Assembly (NCBI RefSeq): GCF_964656455.1
Contig: NC_135720.1
Span: 57,314,598 to 57,378,597, forward strand
DNA length: 64,000 bases
From: Halichoerus grypus
Lineage: Eukaryota > Chordata > Mammalia > Carnivora > Phocidae
Direction: 5' to 3'
Shown here: piece by piece, positions 47,968 through 59,989 of the stretch
Numbering within the stretch: position 1 is the stretch's first letter
Layout: the number at the start of each line of letters is the position of its first letter
Position numbers and translations under genes: made by a program
Notes under the pieces: model-generated
Told to the model about the DNA's origin: nothing
What the model saw: the letters and a program-made list of their open reading frames with translations, nothing else
Database searches by the model: none

Positions 47968-50900
47968 CCCTCTATTTCCATCAGATGTAATGAATATAGT
48001 AACCTACAAATCCAGAAAGAGAAACCAGGGGTGAATGACAAATGTTTTCTTTTCCTTTCAACAGCAGATTTGTGGCAAAATAGATCATTTTAGAGCCACT
48101 ACATAAAATTATATATTTTCCTTAGAATTGTGAGATTTTGATATGCCCATTTATATCTTAAATCAATCTTTCATCATCCTACCTTTCTGTAGTATTTTGG
48201 TCATCTGATCACTTCTTGTCTTTTGCTATTTCCCTGGTTATGAGTTTGGCATCTTTCAGATTCTTTAGCCCCATAGATGGTCTTTTAACTATGGTCTCAG
48301 TTGTGCCATAGATTAAAGGGTCAACACCCACTAGCTTCATAATTCAATGTCTCTGTGTACTCAAGGGTGTATTTCTTTCCTCGAATACTGTTTCTTTGAT
48401 TGTTTTAACAAAATCGATGTCTTTTCCTAGGGTTCATCTATCACAAAACAATTTACAGTGCCTCACAAAACCCCACTACCTTGAAAAGAATGTATTTATA
48501 TTTTTTTTGGCTCAGAGTGAATGACTCAGGTAGTACCGTATCCCTGAGGCCTTGTTCTTTAGGTTCTTTTTGTTTAAAGAAAATATATTTAGGTCAGATA
48601 CTGAAAAAGGAACTATGTTTAGACAGCTGTGAGAACTGGTGAAAAATTGCTTGACAAGCAAACTTAGCAAAAGTTTGCTGAACTTAAGGTTGAAAGAGCC
48701 TACAGTCTTACAGTCTTTAAAATTGCGAAAATTTTAAATTAGTATTAAATAATGGCAACCTTTAGTTAATAAAATAATAAGATATTGTTACGGTTTTCTA
48801 TCCATGTCAACTATATTTCTCCTCCTCGATTCTAAAGAAAAATGAAATACATTGTTTTCATTCCTTGGACAATTTTAACTGGGCTTAGCATGTAATTATA
48901 CACCTGACACGCCCTACTCAGTCCATAGTATAAGAATGCATTCATATGCCGAACCTCAGGGAATATTTCTCTTATTTTTTACCAATATAATTTTGTCAGC
49001 CCACAATCAAAATAATAGAGCTACACAGTGCAGTGGGGTTTTTCAAGGAACTGCACATTGCTTTATGATAAGTTGAAGCTAAGTTGGAAATACATTGTCT
49101 AGTTTTCCCTTCCTTGAATGTTTCTGGGTTAGGCTTGGCCATAAGAGAAATCTGTGTTAGATCGGAAAGGGAGAAGCAAAGCTGTAGCCCATTTCCCTGG
49201 TGATCAGAGCTACAGGCATCTTGCTGCCGATCTCCTCACTCCCAGTGCAGCAGGTACCTCGATTACGGGTCCTCTATGCAAGACCACCTCCTCTAATTTG
49301 AGTCCTAGCCGACACATGTGTGCAGGTTTGTGAAATAGGCACATTTTTCTTACAGATCGTGTCACCAGGGTTAAATGTGGTGAGAGGCAGAAGTAAAGTC
49401 TGGTCTATCCTCACATGTCCCACTTCGACTTTGTGGATTCCAGTTGGTTCTTGTGGGTTCCTGTCTGTTCTATGTTTGGATAGAACGTTTATTGTTGTTT
49501 CCCTCTTCTGCTGATCTACAACATCAGGCCAACAGCCTTCTACAGACTTCTTCCCCAGCTGCTCTCAGTAGTCCTTAATTAGTGTTTTTTCCCGTACCTG
49601 CTGGATGTTACTTTCCAGGAGATTACTTTCTAACTATTCCAAGGACTGTGTAAGGTTTAAATCTAATAATTTATTTTTAATTCCTTTTTACTCTCAGTGG
49701 TTCTCTTTTTCTGATCTAACCATACTGATACATTTGGTGTCAAGAAAGGTGAACTGAGACAGAGGCAACCCTCGTTGTTCGCTAGACATTTTTCTTATGT
49801 TTCCCGGGCCCAAAGTTAAATTATACTCCCCAGATTTTTCTGCAGTTTGGTGGGGACATGTTCATCTAATCCTTTAAAAAATTCTGTATTATTCTCTAAT
49901 GCTCTATCCTTACTCTTCTGCTTGTTGAATGCAAAGTGTCCCAGGAAGGCTTCTGAAGACCATAAAGAAACCTGAGCCAGTAGAAGAAAAGAGACCAGGT
50001 CCCTGAATGATGACATGGAGCAGAGCATCCTCCTCTTCAGTGCATGCTGCTTTATGACATAGTGTGAAATAAAACTTATTTGAATAAAACTTTGTGATTT
50101 CAGCGTTGTTCATTGTTTGTAAAAGCAGTTAGCCCACCCTAAGAGGTTTGGAATAAAAGAGGAAGAACAGAGCTTACAGATACACATTTTTAAGGTATTT
50201 TTGAAGTTAAGAAAGTAGATAAGTTTCCATAAGGGAGTGGAAAGAAACAGAGAATCACACAACAGAAAGAATTTCCCAATTAGTTTGCCAAAACTGGGTG
50301 ACAAGTGTTTGAATATATATCCCCTCAGCCCTCCTCGTGACCGGGCAACATCTGAGTTGGATGGAGCTCCTGGAGTCTCAGGGAAGACTTATTAGTGTAT
50401 TCCACAGTTACAATAAATATCACTATTAGCGCTTATTGTTATTATTATGCTTATTATTAATTTTCTCAATATTAATGAAGATTTAAATTTTTATTCATCA
50501 TAGCATTTGTAATTAAAACTGATAAATCAAAAAAATTTAACCACACACTTTTTGATAACTATATTTACCATATACCAACTTTATCTACTCTGTTATGGGA
50601 CCTAGTTTTGTCCTTAAAATAACAAATGAGCTAATGTCCATGTAAATTTAAAATCTAAACTTCCAAAATATTTTGTGATAATAGTAAATTATTTAGATTT
50701 CTTCAATCTTTTAAAATATTAATGTCTAGGCTTTATGAAGGTAGCTCTTGGCATTTTATAAAGTTTAACTCTGCATTAAGGGAAAAAGGTTTATTCAAAG
50801 ACATTGCAATTTTGGAAGTTTAGTACCCTATGTTGTTCTTAAAATGTTTAGAATGCCTCTTCTTGTTTTGCAATATCAAGTTAAATAAGATTCTATAAAC

Positions 50901-51170
50901 ACTGGAAGCATCTTATAATCAGTACGATTTATCAGTTCTTTACATTATAACTGCCTTTAGTGAAATTCATGCAAATGAAAGTTTTCAAATCAAATGTGTA
51001 ATGGATGCTCAGCCTGACATCAAGAATACCTACTGGTTGCCTATTTGCTCAAAGGAGTAGAATATTGAATAAAAAACACATGTTTTGGGTTTGTCATCTC
51101 TAAAATCTGTACATGAACAGATAATCTGTCAATTTTAATCAAAGAAGAGGAAAACAAACAACCAAAGAAC
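47968..51170. other. Unannotated stretch
   Basis: 49100-49760 is less AT-rich, with phrases (ccatactgatacatttggt at its end) that look like the edge of an old LTR, but I cannot classify it. Several 60-70-codon frames on both strands lack coding signals. 50400-51170 is AT-rich. Confidence 0.4.
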
Positions 51171-51416
51171 AAAAAAGAAATATAGGCGGGGCGCCTGGGT
51201 GGCTCAGTCGTTAAGCATCTGCCTTCGGCTTGAGTCATGATCTCAGGGGGTCATGATCTCAGGGTCCTGGGATCGAGTCTCCCATCAGACTCCCTGCTAA
51301 GCAGGGAGCCTGCTTCTCCCTCTCCTACTCCTCCTGCTTGTGTTCCCTCTCTCGCTGTCTCTCTCTCTGTCAAATAAATAAATAAAATCTTAAAAAAAAA
51401 AAAAAGAAATATAGGC
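51171..51416 (+). mobile_element. Carnivore SINE with internal tandem duplication, 17-bp target duplication
   Basis: The body is 51188-51399. The block gtcatgatctcaggg occurs twice in tandem at about 51234-51264, an internal duplication not seen in other copies here. The perfect direct repeat aaaaaagaaatataggc lies at 51171-51187 and 51400-51416. Confidence 0.95.
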
Positions 51417-52022
51417 AAAAAAAAGACCTGGAAGAGTAGATTTGGGGAAAATTAAGAATAGAAAACCTTATGAACAAGGTAATTTAATGTTAAGCTTATC
51501 TGTATTCTTATCTTTTGTATCTTACTGTATTTTATCTGTATCTTTTGAAAAAACATAATTTTTAGTAAATGTAAAGTTTTTAATAATTTATAATTTTTAA
51601 TAGTTTTAATATTTCACAAATAATCCCCTTTAGAGGATGTAACAGTTTGTTAATCTTTTAGAAAAAATAAAGTAATACAATGAAAAGAACAATTTGGATA
51701 TTATGTATTCTTAAAAGGCAATTTCAACATAATGACCATTGAAGAATTACACAATTTGAATTTAAATATTTAGGTTTCTCAATAAAAATAATTTCTCTAA
51801 CATTTCTTACATTATATTTCAGAAAGGCTGTTAACTCATTTTGCCTCATTTGAACCTAAAAACAAGTCAGGGAAGTATGCCAAATGAAAGGTTTATTATT
51901 TGTATTGCCTCAAATTCAACAAATCAAATTGCAAATATTTCATTTACAACAATGGAGATGTATATACCAGGAGAAAACTAAATGAAGAGACAGCTACACA
52001 AATGTTCTGAGGAAGAAACAAT
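51417..52022. other. AT-rich unannotated stretch
   Basis: Nothing identifiable. Confidence 0.55.
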
Positions 52023-52151
52023 AAAGAGTTAACAATGAACCATGGAACACTACATCAAAAACTAGTGATGTAATGTATGGTAATTAACATAACATAATAA
52101 AATAAAATTAAAAAAAAGATAGTAAAGAAAAATAAAAGAGTTAATAATGAA
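52023..52151 (+). mobile_element. Very short L1 3'-end insertion
   Basis: Positions 52040-52134 hold only the last ~80 bp of a carnivore L1 (catggaacactacatcaaaaac, gatgtaatgtatgg, aataaaataaaatt) plus an A-rich tail. The target copies aaagagttaacaatgaa and aaagagttaataatgaa lie at 52023-52039 and 52135-52151, with one mismatch. Confidence 0.88.
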
Positions 52152-52260
52152 ACATTGACCAAAACTTAAATCAAAAATTAATTTTTGTGTATATAAAGAG
52201 TGAGACAAAATTTAGCAAAACCCGCACCTTTGCATTAATTTAAAGTTTTATGACATTTTA

Positions 52261-52496
52261 AAAAAACTTATTCAGGTTGGGGGCCTGGGTGGCTCAGACA
52301 GTTAAGCGGCTGCCTTCGGCTCAGGTCATGATCCCAGGGTGCTGGGATCGAGCCCCGCATCGGGCTCCCTGCTCAGGAGAGAGCCTGCCTCTCCCTTTCC
52401 CTCTGCCTGCCGCTCTGCCTACTTGTGCTCTTTATCTCTCTGTCAAATAAATAAATTTAAAAAAAAATCTTAAAAAAAAAAAAACTTATTCAGGTT
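52261..52496 (+). mobile_element. Full-length carnivore SINE, 18-bp target duplication
   Basis: The body is 52279-52478. A perfect 18-bp repeat, aaaaaacttattcaggtt, lies at 52261-52278 and 52479-52496. The body has the cctctgcctgccgctctgcctacttg variant, also seen at 25505-25530 and 32260-32285, a different subfamily from the cccactccccctgcttg copies. Confidence 0.95.
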
Positions 52497-53882
52497 TACA
52501 TATCTATGCTATCTTTTTGCAATTTTCCAAGCAGTTTCCTTTTCATCATTTTCTTGACATTTGAGTTACTTTCACAAAAAAACTTTTTGCCAAATAAAAG
52601 TTGTTTTTCCTGCCAAAGGAAAAAAAATCCTTAAGACAATTTGAAAATCTGAACTGAAATAGAATATATCTTTTCTAGTCTTTACAATATAAATCCAATG
52701 CCATGTTCATAAATAACTACTTTAAAATAGATATCCAAACTTCCTAGGAGATATATTCAATCTATAATAATTCAACAAATAATGAGCATCAACTCTGTAC
52801 CTCATGGCACTGTGCTAGTCACTAAATACACAGAGAAGTTTATATCATGATAACATCATTGGTCCTCTTTACCAAAACAAAGGTTCAGCCTGGGCTATTA
52901 TTTTGATGTCTGGGAGTTAATATACCAAATGGTATATTAACTTTATCTTATCTTCATAGATACTGGTGGTCAACAAAATAACTATTATCAAAAAAGCCCT
53001 ACTACTGTTCATTCCTTTGGCAACATGTATTCTAGAAGACTACTGAAGTGGCAACTGGAAAACTTTGGTCCTGAAGCAAGCCACTTGACACATTTGTTCT
53101 TAAGTTCCATCATCTAGGTAATGAATGGCTCATTCTGGGTGAACATTCAATAAAAAATATTTTACATTGTGTTCCTCTCTCCACTACTAGAAGCATGAGT
53201 AGTTTCCTTAGCACCAAACAAGCTGATTCTTGTACTGATTCTTAAGAAACAAAAAACATAAGTTCAATAATAAGTGATTCAGTAAGTTGAGTACTCACCA
53301 GTAATGTTTAGATTTAAGAATTGGTTGTAAGTGAAAACTCCAATTGTTTTTCTTGGGTAAGCATATAGATGACCCCAAAAGGGAATGATACATCATGTCT
53401 TGTTTTATATTTTTTCCTCAAATGTTCATTTCCTTTATTAATTTAGATATGTTACCATTTAGATTTCATTATAGGCAGCTGATGATTGGTTAAATTTTAT
53501 ATAGGGTAATGCTTTCAACTAGAATAGTCTTTTATATCATACAAAGAGAAACTAAAATACATTGAAGGATAAAGTTTATTTTTAAAAGTTCTAAATTTAT
53601 CTCCAAAGTTTCTTCCAGCATATTTTAAACTATTTTCCTCCTTTTTGCTTAATCTTCTTATTGACATAGCCAATGAGCCAAAAAACTATAAATATTAGAT
53701 AAGTAATCTTTAAGGAATGTTGCCTATTTTTTTAACAAAACAATTGAAGACTTCTTTTTCTGAATAAAATTGCAATCTTTGGAGAGGATTTACCTTATTT
53801 TCCACTTTAATTTTATCCTTCAAAGAATTCTGCCAATGAAGAATTGCATTGCGCATTTTTACACCTTTCACAGATACATAAG
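52497..53882. other. AT-rich unannotated stretch
   Basis: The minus-strand frame at 53710-53943 is AT-driven and runs into the L1 end. Nothing else is recognised. Confidence 0.55.
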
Positions 53883-53910
53883 GATTTAAACACATTTTTT
53901 TAAAGATTTT
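53883..53910 (-). mobile_element. Left flank and displaced A-tail of the SINE split by the L1
   Basis: 53883-53896 (gatttaaacacatt) is one copy of the SINE target duplication; its partner gatttaaacaaatt lies at 61226-61239. Positions 53895-53910 are the T-run and taaagatttt, the antisense of the SINE's AAAATCTTTAAAAA end. The SINE body lies 7.1 kb away at 61030-61225. Confidence 0.8.
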
Positions 53911-54374
53911 TTTTAATTTTTTTATTGTTATGTTAATCCCCATACATTACATCATTAGTTTTAGATATAGTGTTCCATGATTCATTGTTTGTGCATAACA
54001 CCCAGTGCTCCATGCAGAACGTGCCCTCCTCAATACCCATCACCAGGCTAACCCATCCTCCCACCACCCTCCCCTCTAGAACCCTCAGTTTGTTTTTCAG
54101 AGTCCATCGTCTCTCATGGTTCTTCTCCCCCTCCGATTTCCCCCCCTTCATTCTTCCCCTCCTGCTACATTCTTCTTCTTCTTTTTTTCTTTCTTAACAT
54201 ATATTGCATTATTTGTTTCAAAGGTACAGATCTGAGATTCAACAGTCTTGCACAATTCACAGCGCTTACCAGAACACATACCCTCCCCAGTGTCCATCAC
54301 CCAGTCACCCCATCCCTCCCACCCCACCCCCCACTCCAGCAACCCTCAGTTTGTTTCCTGAGATTAAGAATTCC
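53911..54374 (-). other. L1 3' UTR with quadruplex-prone guanine tract
   Basis: This is about 464 bp after the ORF2 stop. It contains a partial internal duplication: AAACTGAGGGTT followed by a G-rich block occurs near 54350-54308 and again near 54090-54060. On the L1 sense strand, 54332-54308 has five successive G-runs of three or more separated by one or two bases, an ideal G-quadruplex motif. The AATAAA signal is at 53926-53921. Confidence 0.9.
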
Positions 54375-57300
54375 TCATATCAGTGAGGTCATATGATACA
54401 TGTCTTTCTCTGTTTGACTTATTTCGCTCAGCATAATACCCTCCAGTTCCATCCACGTCGTTGCAAATGGCAAGATCTCATTCCTTTTGATGGCTGCATA
54501 ATATTCCATTGTATATATATACCACATCTTCTTTATCCATTCATCTGTTGATGGACATCTTGGCTCTTTCCACAGTTTGGCTATTGTGGACATTGCTGCT
54601 ATAAACATCGGGGTGCACATAGCCTTTCGGGTCCCTACTTTTGTATCTTTGGGGTAAATACCCAGGAGTGCAAATGCTGGATCATATGGTAGCTCTATTT
54701 TCAACTTTTTGAGGAACCTCCATACTGTTTTCCAGAGTGGCTGCACCAGCTTGCATTCCCACCAACAGTGTAGGAGGGTTCCCCTTTCTCCGCATCCCCG
54801 CCAACATCTGTCATTTCCTGACTTGTTAATTTTAGCCATTCTGACTGGTGTGAGGTGGTATCTCATTGAGGTTTTGATTTGGATTTCCCTGATGCAGAGC
54901 GATATTGAACACTTTTTCATGTGTCTGTTGGCCGTTTGGATGTCTTCTTTGGAAAAATGTCTGTTCATGTCTTCTGCCCATTTCTTGATTGGATTCTTTG
55001 TTCTTTTGGTGTTGAGTTTGATGAATTCTTTATAGATTTTGGATACTAGCCCTTTATCTGATATGTCATTTGCAAATATCTTCTCCCATTCTGTCAGTTG
55101 TCTTTTGGTTTTGTTGACTGTTTCCTTTGCTTTGCAAAAGCTTTTTATCTTGATGAAGTCCCAATAGTTCATTTTTGCCCTTGCTTCCCTTGCCTTTGGC
55201 GATGTTTCTAGGAAGAAGTTGCTGCGGCTGAGGTCGAAGAGGTTGCTGCCTGTGTTCTCCTTTAGGATTTTGATGGACTCCTGTCTCACATTGAGGTCTT
55301 TCAACCATTTGGAGTCTATTTTTGTGTGTGGTGTAAGGAAATGGTCCAGTTTCATTCTTCTGCATGTGGCTGTCCAATTTTCCCAACACCATTTGTTGAA
55401 GAGACTGTCTTTTTTCCATTGGACATTCTTTCCTGCTTTGTCAAAGATGAGTTGACCATAGAGTTGAGGGTCCATTTCTGGGCTCTCTATTCTGTTCCAT
55501 TGATCTATGTGTCTGTTTTTGTGCCAGTACCATACTGTCTTGATGATGACAGCTTTGTAGTAGAGCTGGAAGTCCGGAATTGTGATGCCGCCAGCTTTGC
55601 TTTTCTTTTTCAACATTCCTCTGGCTATGCGGGGTCTTTTCTGGTTCCATACAAATTTTAGGATTATTTGTTCCATTTCTTTGAAGAAAGTGGATGGTAT
55701 TTTGATGGGGATTGCATTGAATGTGTAGATTGCTCTAGGTAGCATTGACATCTTCACAATATTTGCTCTTCCAATCCATGAGCATGGAACGTTTTCCCAT
55801 TTCTTTGTGTCTTCCTCAATTTCTTTCATGAGTATTTTATAGTTTTCTGAGTAAGATCCTTTGCCTCTTTGGTTAGATTTATTCCTAGGTATCTTATGGT
55901 TTTGGGTGCAATTGTAAATGGGATCAACTCCTTAATTTCTCTTTCTTCTGACTTGTTGTTGGTGTATAGGAATGCCACTGACTTCTGTGCATTGATTTTA
56001 TATCCTGCCACTTTACTGAATTCCTGTATGAGTTCTAGCAGTTTTGGGGTGGAGTCTTTGGGATTTTCCACGTAAAGTATCATATCATCTGCAAAGAGTG
56101 AGAGTTTGACTTCTTCTTTGCCAATTTGGATGCCTTTGATTTCTTTTTGTTGTCTGATTGCTGTGGCTAGGACTTCCAATACTATGTTGAATAGCAGTGG
56201 TGATAGTGGACATCCCTGCCGCGTTCCTGACCTTAGGGGGAAAGCTCTCAGTTTTTCCCCATTGAGAATGATATTCGCTGTAGGTTTTTCATAGATGGCT
56301 TTTATGATATTGAGGTATGTACCCTCTATCCCTATACTCTGAAGAGTTTTGATCAAGAAAGGATGCTGTACTTTGTCAAATGCTTTTTCTGCATCTATTG
56401 AGAGGATCATATGATTCTTGTTCTTTCTTTTGTTAATGTATTGTATCACGTTGATTGACTTGCAGATGTTGAACCAACCTTGCAGCCCAGGGATAAATCC
56501 GACTTGGTCGTGGTGAATAATCCTTTTAATGTACTGTTGGATCCTATTGGCTAGTATTTTGGTGAGAATTTTTGCATCCATGTTCATCAGGGATATTGGT
56601 CTGTAATTCTCCTTTTTGATGGGGTCTTTGTCTGGTTTTGGGATCAAGGTAATGCTGGCCTCATAAAATGAGTTTGGAAGTTTTCCTTCCATTTCTATTT
56701 TTTGGAACAGTTTCAGAAGGATAGATATTAATTCTTCTTGAAATGTTTGGTAGAATTCCCCTGGGAAGCCATCTGGCCCTGGGCTTTTGTGTTTTGGGAG
56801 ATTTTTGATGACTGCTTCTATTTCCTTAGTGGTTATAGGTCTATTCAGGTTTTCAATTTCTTCCTGGTTCAGTTTTGGTAGTTGATACATCTCTAGGAAT
56901 GCATCCATTTCTTCCAGATTATCTAATTTGCTGGCATAGAGTTGCTCATAATATGTTCTTATAATTGTTTGTATTTCTTTGGTGTTGGTTGTGATTTCTC
57001 CTCTTTCATTCATGATTTTGTTGATTTGGGTCATTTCTCTTTTCTTTTTGATAAGTCTGGCCAGGGGCTTATCAATCTTGTTAATTCTTTCAAAGAACCA
57101 GCTCCTAGTTTCGTTGATCTGTTCTACTGTTCTTTTGGTTTCTATTTCATTTCTGCTCTGATCTTTATTATTTCTCTTCTCCTGCTGGGTTTAGGCTTTA
57201 TTTGCTGTTCTTTCTCCAGCTCCTTTAGGTGTAGGGTTAGGTTGTGTACTTGAGACCTTTCTTGTTTCTTGAGAAAGGCTTGTATTGCTATATACTTTCC

Positions 57301-58185
57301 TCTTAGGACTGCCTTTGCTGTATCCCAAAGATTTTGAATGGTTGTGTTTTCATTTTCATTGGTTTCCATGAATTTTTTTAATTCTTCTTTAATTTCCTGG
57401 TTGACCCATTCATTCTTCAGTAGGATGCTCTTTAGCCTCCATGTATTTGAGTTCTTTCCGACTTTCCTCTTGTGATTGAGTTCTAGTTTCAAAGCATTGT
57501 GGTCTGAAAATAGGCAGGGGATGATCCCAATCTTCTGGTACCGGTTGAGACCTGATTTATGACCTAGGATGTGATCTATTCTGGAGAATGTTCCATGGGC
57601 ACTAGAGAAGAATGTGTATTCCGTTGCTTTGGGATGGAATGTTCTGAATATGTCTGTGAAGTCCATTTGGTCCAGTGTGTCATTTAAAGTTTTTATTTCC
57701 TTGTTGATCTTTTGCTTAGACGATCTGTCCATTTCAGTGAGGGGGGTGTTAAAGTCCCCCACTATTATTGTATTGTTGTCAATGTGTTTCTTTGCTTTTG
57801 TTATTAATTGCCTTATATAATTGGCTGCTCCCATGTTAGGGGCATAGATATTTACAATTGTTAGATCTTCTTGTTGGATAGACCCTTTAAGTAGGATATA
57901 GTGTCCTTCCTCATCTCTTATTACAGTCTTTGGTTTAAAATCTAATTTGTCTGATATAAGGATTGCCACCCCAGCTTTCTTTTGGTGTCCATTAGCATGG
58001 TAAATGGTTTTCCACCCCCTCACTTTAAATCTGGGGGTGTCTTTGGGTCTAAAATGAGTCTCTTGCAGACAGCATATCAATGGGTCTTGTTTTTTAATCC
58101 AATCTGATAGCCTGTGTCTTTTGATTGGGGCATTTAGCCCATTTACATTCAGGGTAACTATTGAAAGATAGGAATTTAGTGCCAT
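54375..58185 (-). pseudogene. ORF2: L1 ORF2 (endonuclease / reverse transcriptase), broken by two frameshifts
   Basis: Family role: ORF2p nicks target DNA and reverse-transcribes its own RNA at the nick. The span (3811 bp, about 1270 codons) matches the family length. Segment 1 (58185-57142, 347 residues) is the APE-type endonuclease. All expected catalytic residues are present: N13, E42, D144 and N146 (VGDFN), D204 (SRIDH) and H229 (SDH). It stops at 57142 after a shift near 57150, where about 4 bp look deleted. Segment 2 (open to 55826) is the reverse transcriptase, with SPGPDGF, the first aspartate in [10 protein letters not shown] and the FADD box at residues 314-317 of the frame opening at 57034. 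A 1-bp loss near 55852 ends this frame. Segment 3 (55829-54375, 484 residues) holds the C-terminal region with its Cys-x3-Cys-x7-His-x4-Cys cluster (C342, C346, H354, C359). No other stops interrupt it. Non-functional as a single protein. Confidence 0.96.
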
Positions 58186-58266
58186 TGTATTGCCTGTAAA
58201 GTGACTGTTACTGTATATTGTTTGTGTTCCTTTCTGGTCTATGTTGCTTTTAGGCTCTCTCTTTGT

Positions 58267-59163
58267 TTAGAGGACCCCTTTCAATATTTGTTGTAGGGCT
58301 GGTTTCGTGTTTGCAAATTCCTTTAGTTTTTGTTTGTCCTGGAAGCTTTTTATCTCTCCTTCAATTTTCAATGACAGCCTAGCTGGATATAGTATTCTTG
58401 GCTGCATATTTTTCTCATTTAGTGCTCTGAATATGTCCTGCCAGTCCTTTCTGGCCTGCCAGGTCTCTGTGGATAAGTCTGTTGCCAATCTAATGTTTCT
58501 ACCATTGTAGGTTACATATCTCTTCTCCCGAGCTGCTTTCAGGATTTTCTCTTTGTCTCTGAGACTCTTAAGTTTTACTATTAGATGTCGGGGTGTTGAC
58601 CTATTTTTATTGATTTTGAGAGGGGTTCTCTGTGCTTCGTGGATTTTGATGCCTGTTTCCTTCCCCAAATTAGGGAAGTTCTCTACTATAATTTGCTCCA
58701 TTATACCTTCTGCCCCTCTCTCTCTTTCTTCTTCTTCTGGGATCCCAATTATTCTAATGTTGTTTCGTCTTATGGTATCGTTTATCTCTCGAATTCTGCC
58801 CTCGTGATCCAGTAGTTGTTTATCTCTCTTTTTCTCAGCTTCTTTATTTTCCATCATTTGGTCTTCCATCTCACTGATTCTTTCTTCTGCCTCACTTATC
58901 CTAGCAGTTAGCGCCCCCATATTTGATTGCACCTCATTAATAGCCTTTTTGATTTCTACTTGGTTCGATTTTAGTTCTTTTACTTCTCCAGAAAGGGTTT
59001 CTCTAATAACTTCCATGCTTTTTTCAAGCCCAGCTAGTATCTTTAAAGTGATGATTCTGAACTCTAGATCTGACATCGTACTAATGTCCGTATTGAGTAG
59101 GTCCCTGGCAGTCGTTACTACCTCTTGTTCTTTTTGTTGAGGTGATTTTTTCCGTCTTGTCAT
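58267..59163 (-). CDS. ORF1: L1 ORF1 protein, intact
   Basis: An uninterrupted 298-residue frame. In the family this is a trimeric RNA-binding chaperone that coats L1 RNA in cytoplasmic particles. The N terminus is basic (MTRRKKSPQQK). A heptad-rich coiled coil runs from about residue 44 to 132. An RRM-like domain starts at NNIRIIGIPE (134-143) and continues through RHLIVKLKS (192-200). The C-terminal domain contains KEKILKAAREK (204-214), IRLATDLS (224-231) and YPARLS (259-264), all matching conserved blocks of mammalian ORF1p. The start is the first ATG after the 5' UTR. The protein is somewhat shorter than the human one (338 residues), mainly in the N-terminal half. ORF2 follows after an 81-bp spacer on the same transcript. 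Transcription is expected from the CpG-rich 5' UTR. It looks translatable, but I cannot tell whether it is expressed. Confidence 0.96.
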   Translation of the reverse strand: MTRRKKSPQQKEQEVVTTARDLLNTDISTMSDLEFRIITLKILAGLEKSMEVIRETLSGEVKELKSNQVEIKKAINEVQSNMGALTARISEAEERISEMEDQMMENKEAEKKRDKQLLDHEGRIREINDTIRRNNIRIIGIPEEEERERGAEGIMEQIIVENFPNLGKETGIKIHEAQRTPLKINKNRSTPRHLIVKLKSLRDKEKILKAAREKRYVTYNGRNIRLATDLSTETWQARKDWQDIFRALNEKNMQPRILYPARLSLKIEGEIKSFQDKQKLKEFANTKPALQQILKGVL

Positions 59164-59383
59164 TTTGTGCAGAGGAGAATAGATTAATGAGAGAACAAAA
59201 TGCTAGCAGGGTAACAACGTCCCCAGAAAATATACTCTAAACAAATCAGAAAAGACCTGAAGCAGTGGGAAAAGAAAGGGAAAGAGAGAAAAAAGAAAAA
59301 GAACGAAAAAAAGAAAAAAGAAAAAGATAAAGATAAAGATAAAAACAAACAAAAGCAGAACAAAACAAAACAAAACAAAAACA

Positions 59384-59937
59384 GAATGTGATCAAATATG
59401 ATCAGGCTGGTTTATAGATCAGTGCCACACACTAGATTTTGGGTGTATTTTGGTCTGTTAAAAGAAAGTCCCTCCCAAAATTTTCAAGAAAGAAAAACTT
59501 ATATATGTACAAAAATAAGGGTTGATATGATGAAGGGATGGAATATGACTGTAAAGATGGAAATTATAAAAAATTTTATAAAAGGATTTGATAAGTTGTT
59601 TGAAAAAAGAAAGAAGAGGATTAAAAAAAAAAAAAGAAAGAATGAAAGAAAAAAGGGAGAGAATGTGATCAGGCAGGGGAGTAGAAAAAAACCATACACT
59701 AGAGATTTAGAGTATATTTTGATCTGTTAGAAGAAACTATCTCAAGATTTTAAAGAGAGAACAACTTATATATATGCCAAAAATACGGGTAACTACTATG
59801 AAGGGATAGAATATGACTTTAAAAATGAAAAATAAAAAATTTTTTTTTTTAAAAAAGGGATTGATAAGATGTTGGTTGAAAAAGGGAAAAAGAAAAATTC
59901 AAAAAAAAAAGAAAAAAAGACAGTTAAAAAAAATAAT
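59384..59937 (-). repeat. Two tandem ~277-bp units in the L1 5' UTR
   Basis: Units begin at 59384 and 59661, both with gaatgtgatc. They share in order: an acactaga motif; gtatattttgatctgtta / gtattttggtctgttaa; aacttatatat; a tatgaagggatagaatatgact / atgaagggatggaatatgact segment; and a gattgataag / gatttgataag segment followed by an A-rich end. The copies have diverged by many substitutions. They occupy the ORF1-proximal part of the 5' UTR, next to an A-rich tract (59276-59380). Confidence 0.85.
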
Positions 59938-59989
59938 TTACTTTGAAAGACTAAAGAATCATGGTAAAAAAAGCCATGAATTCTATGTG

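Noticed and set aside
54709..59140. Plus-strand frames of 60-111 codons opposite the L1 coding regions
   Set aside because: They are antisense shadows of ORF1 and ORF2.
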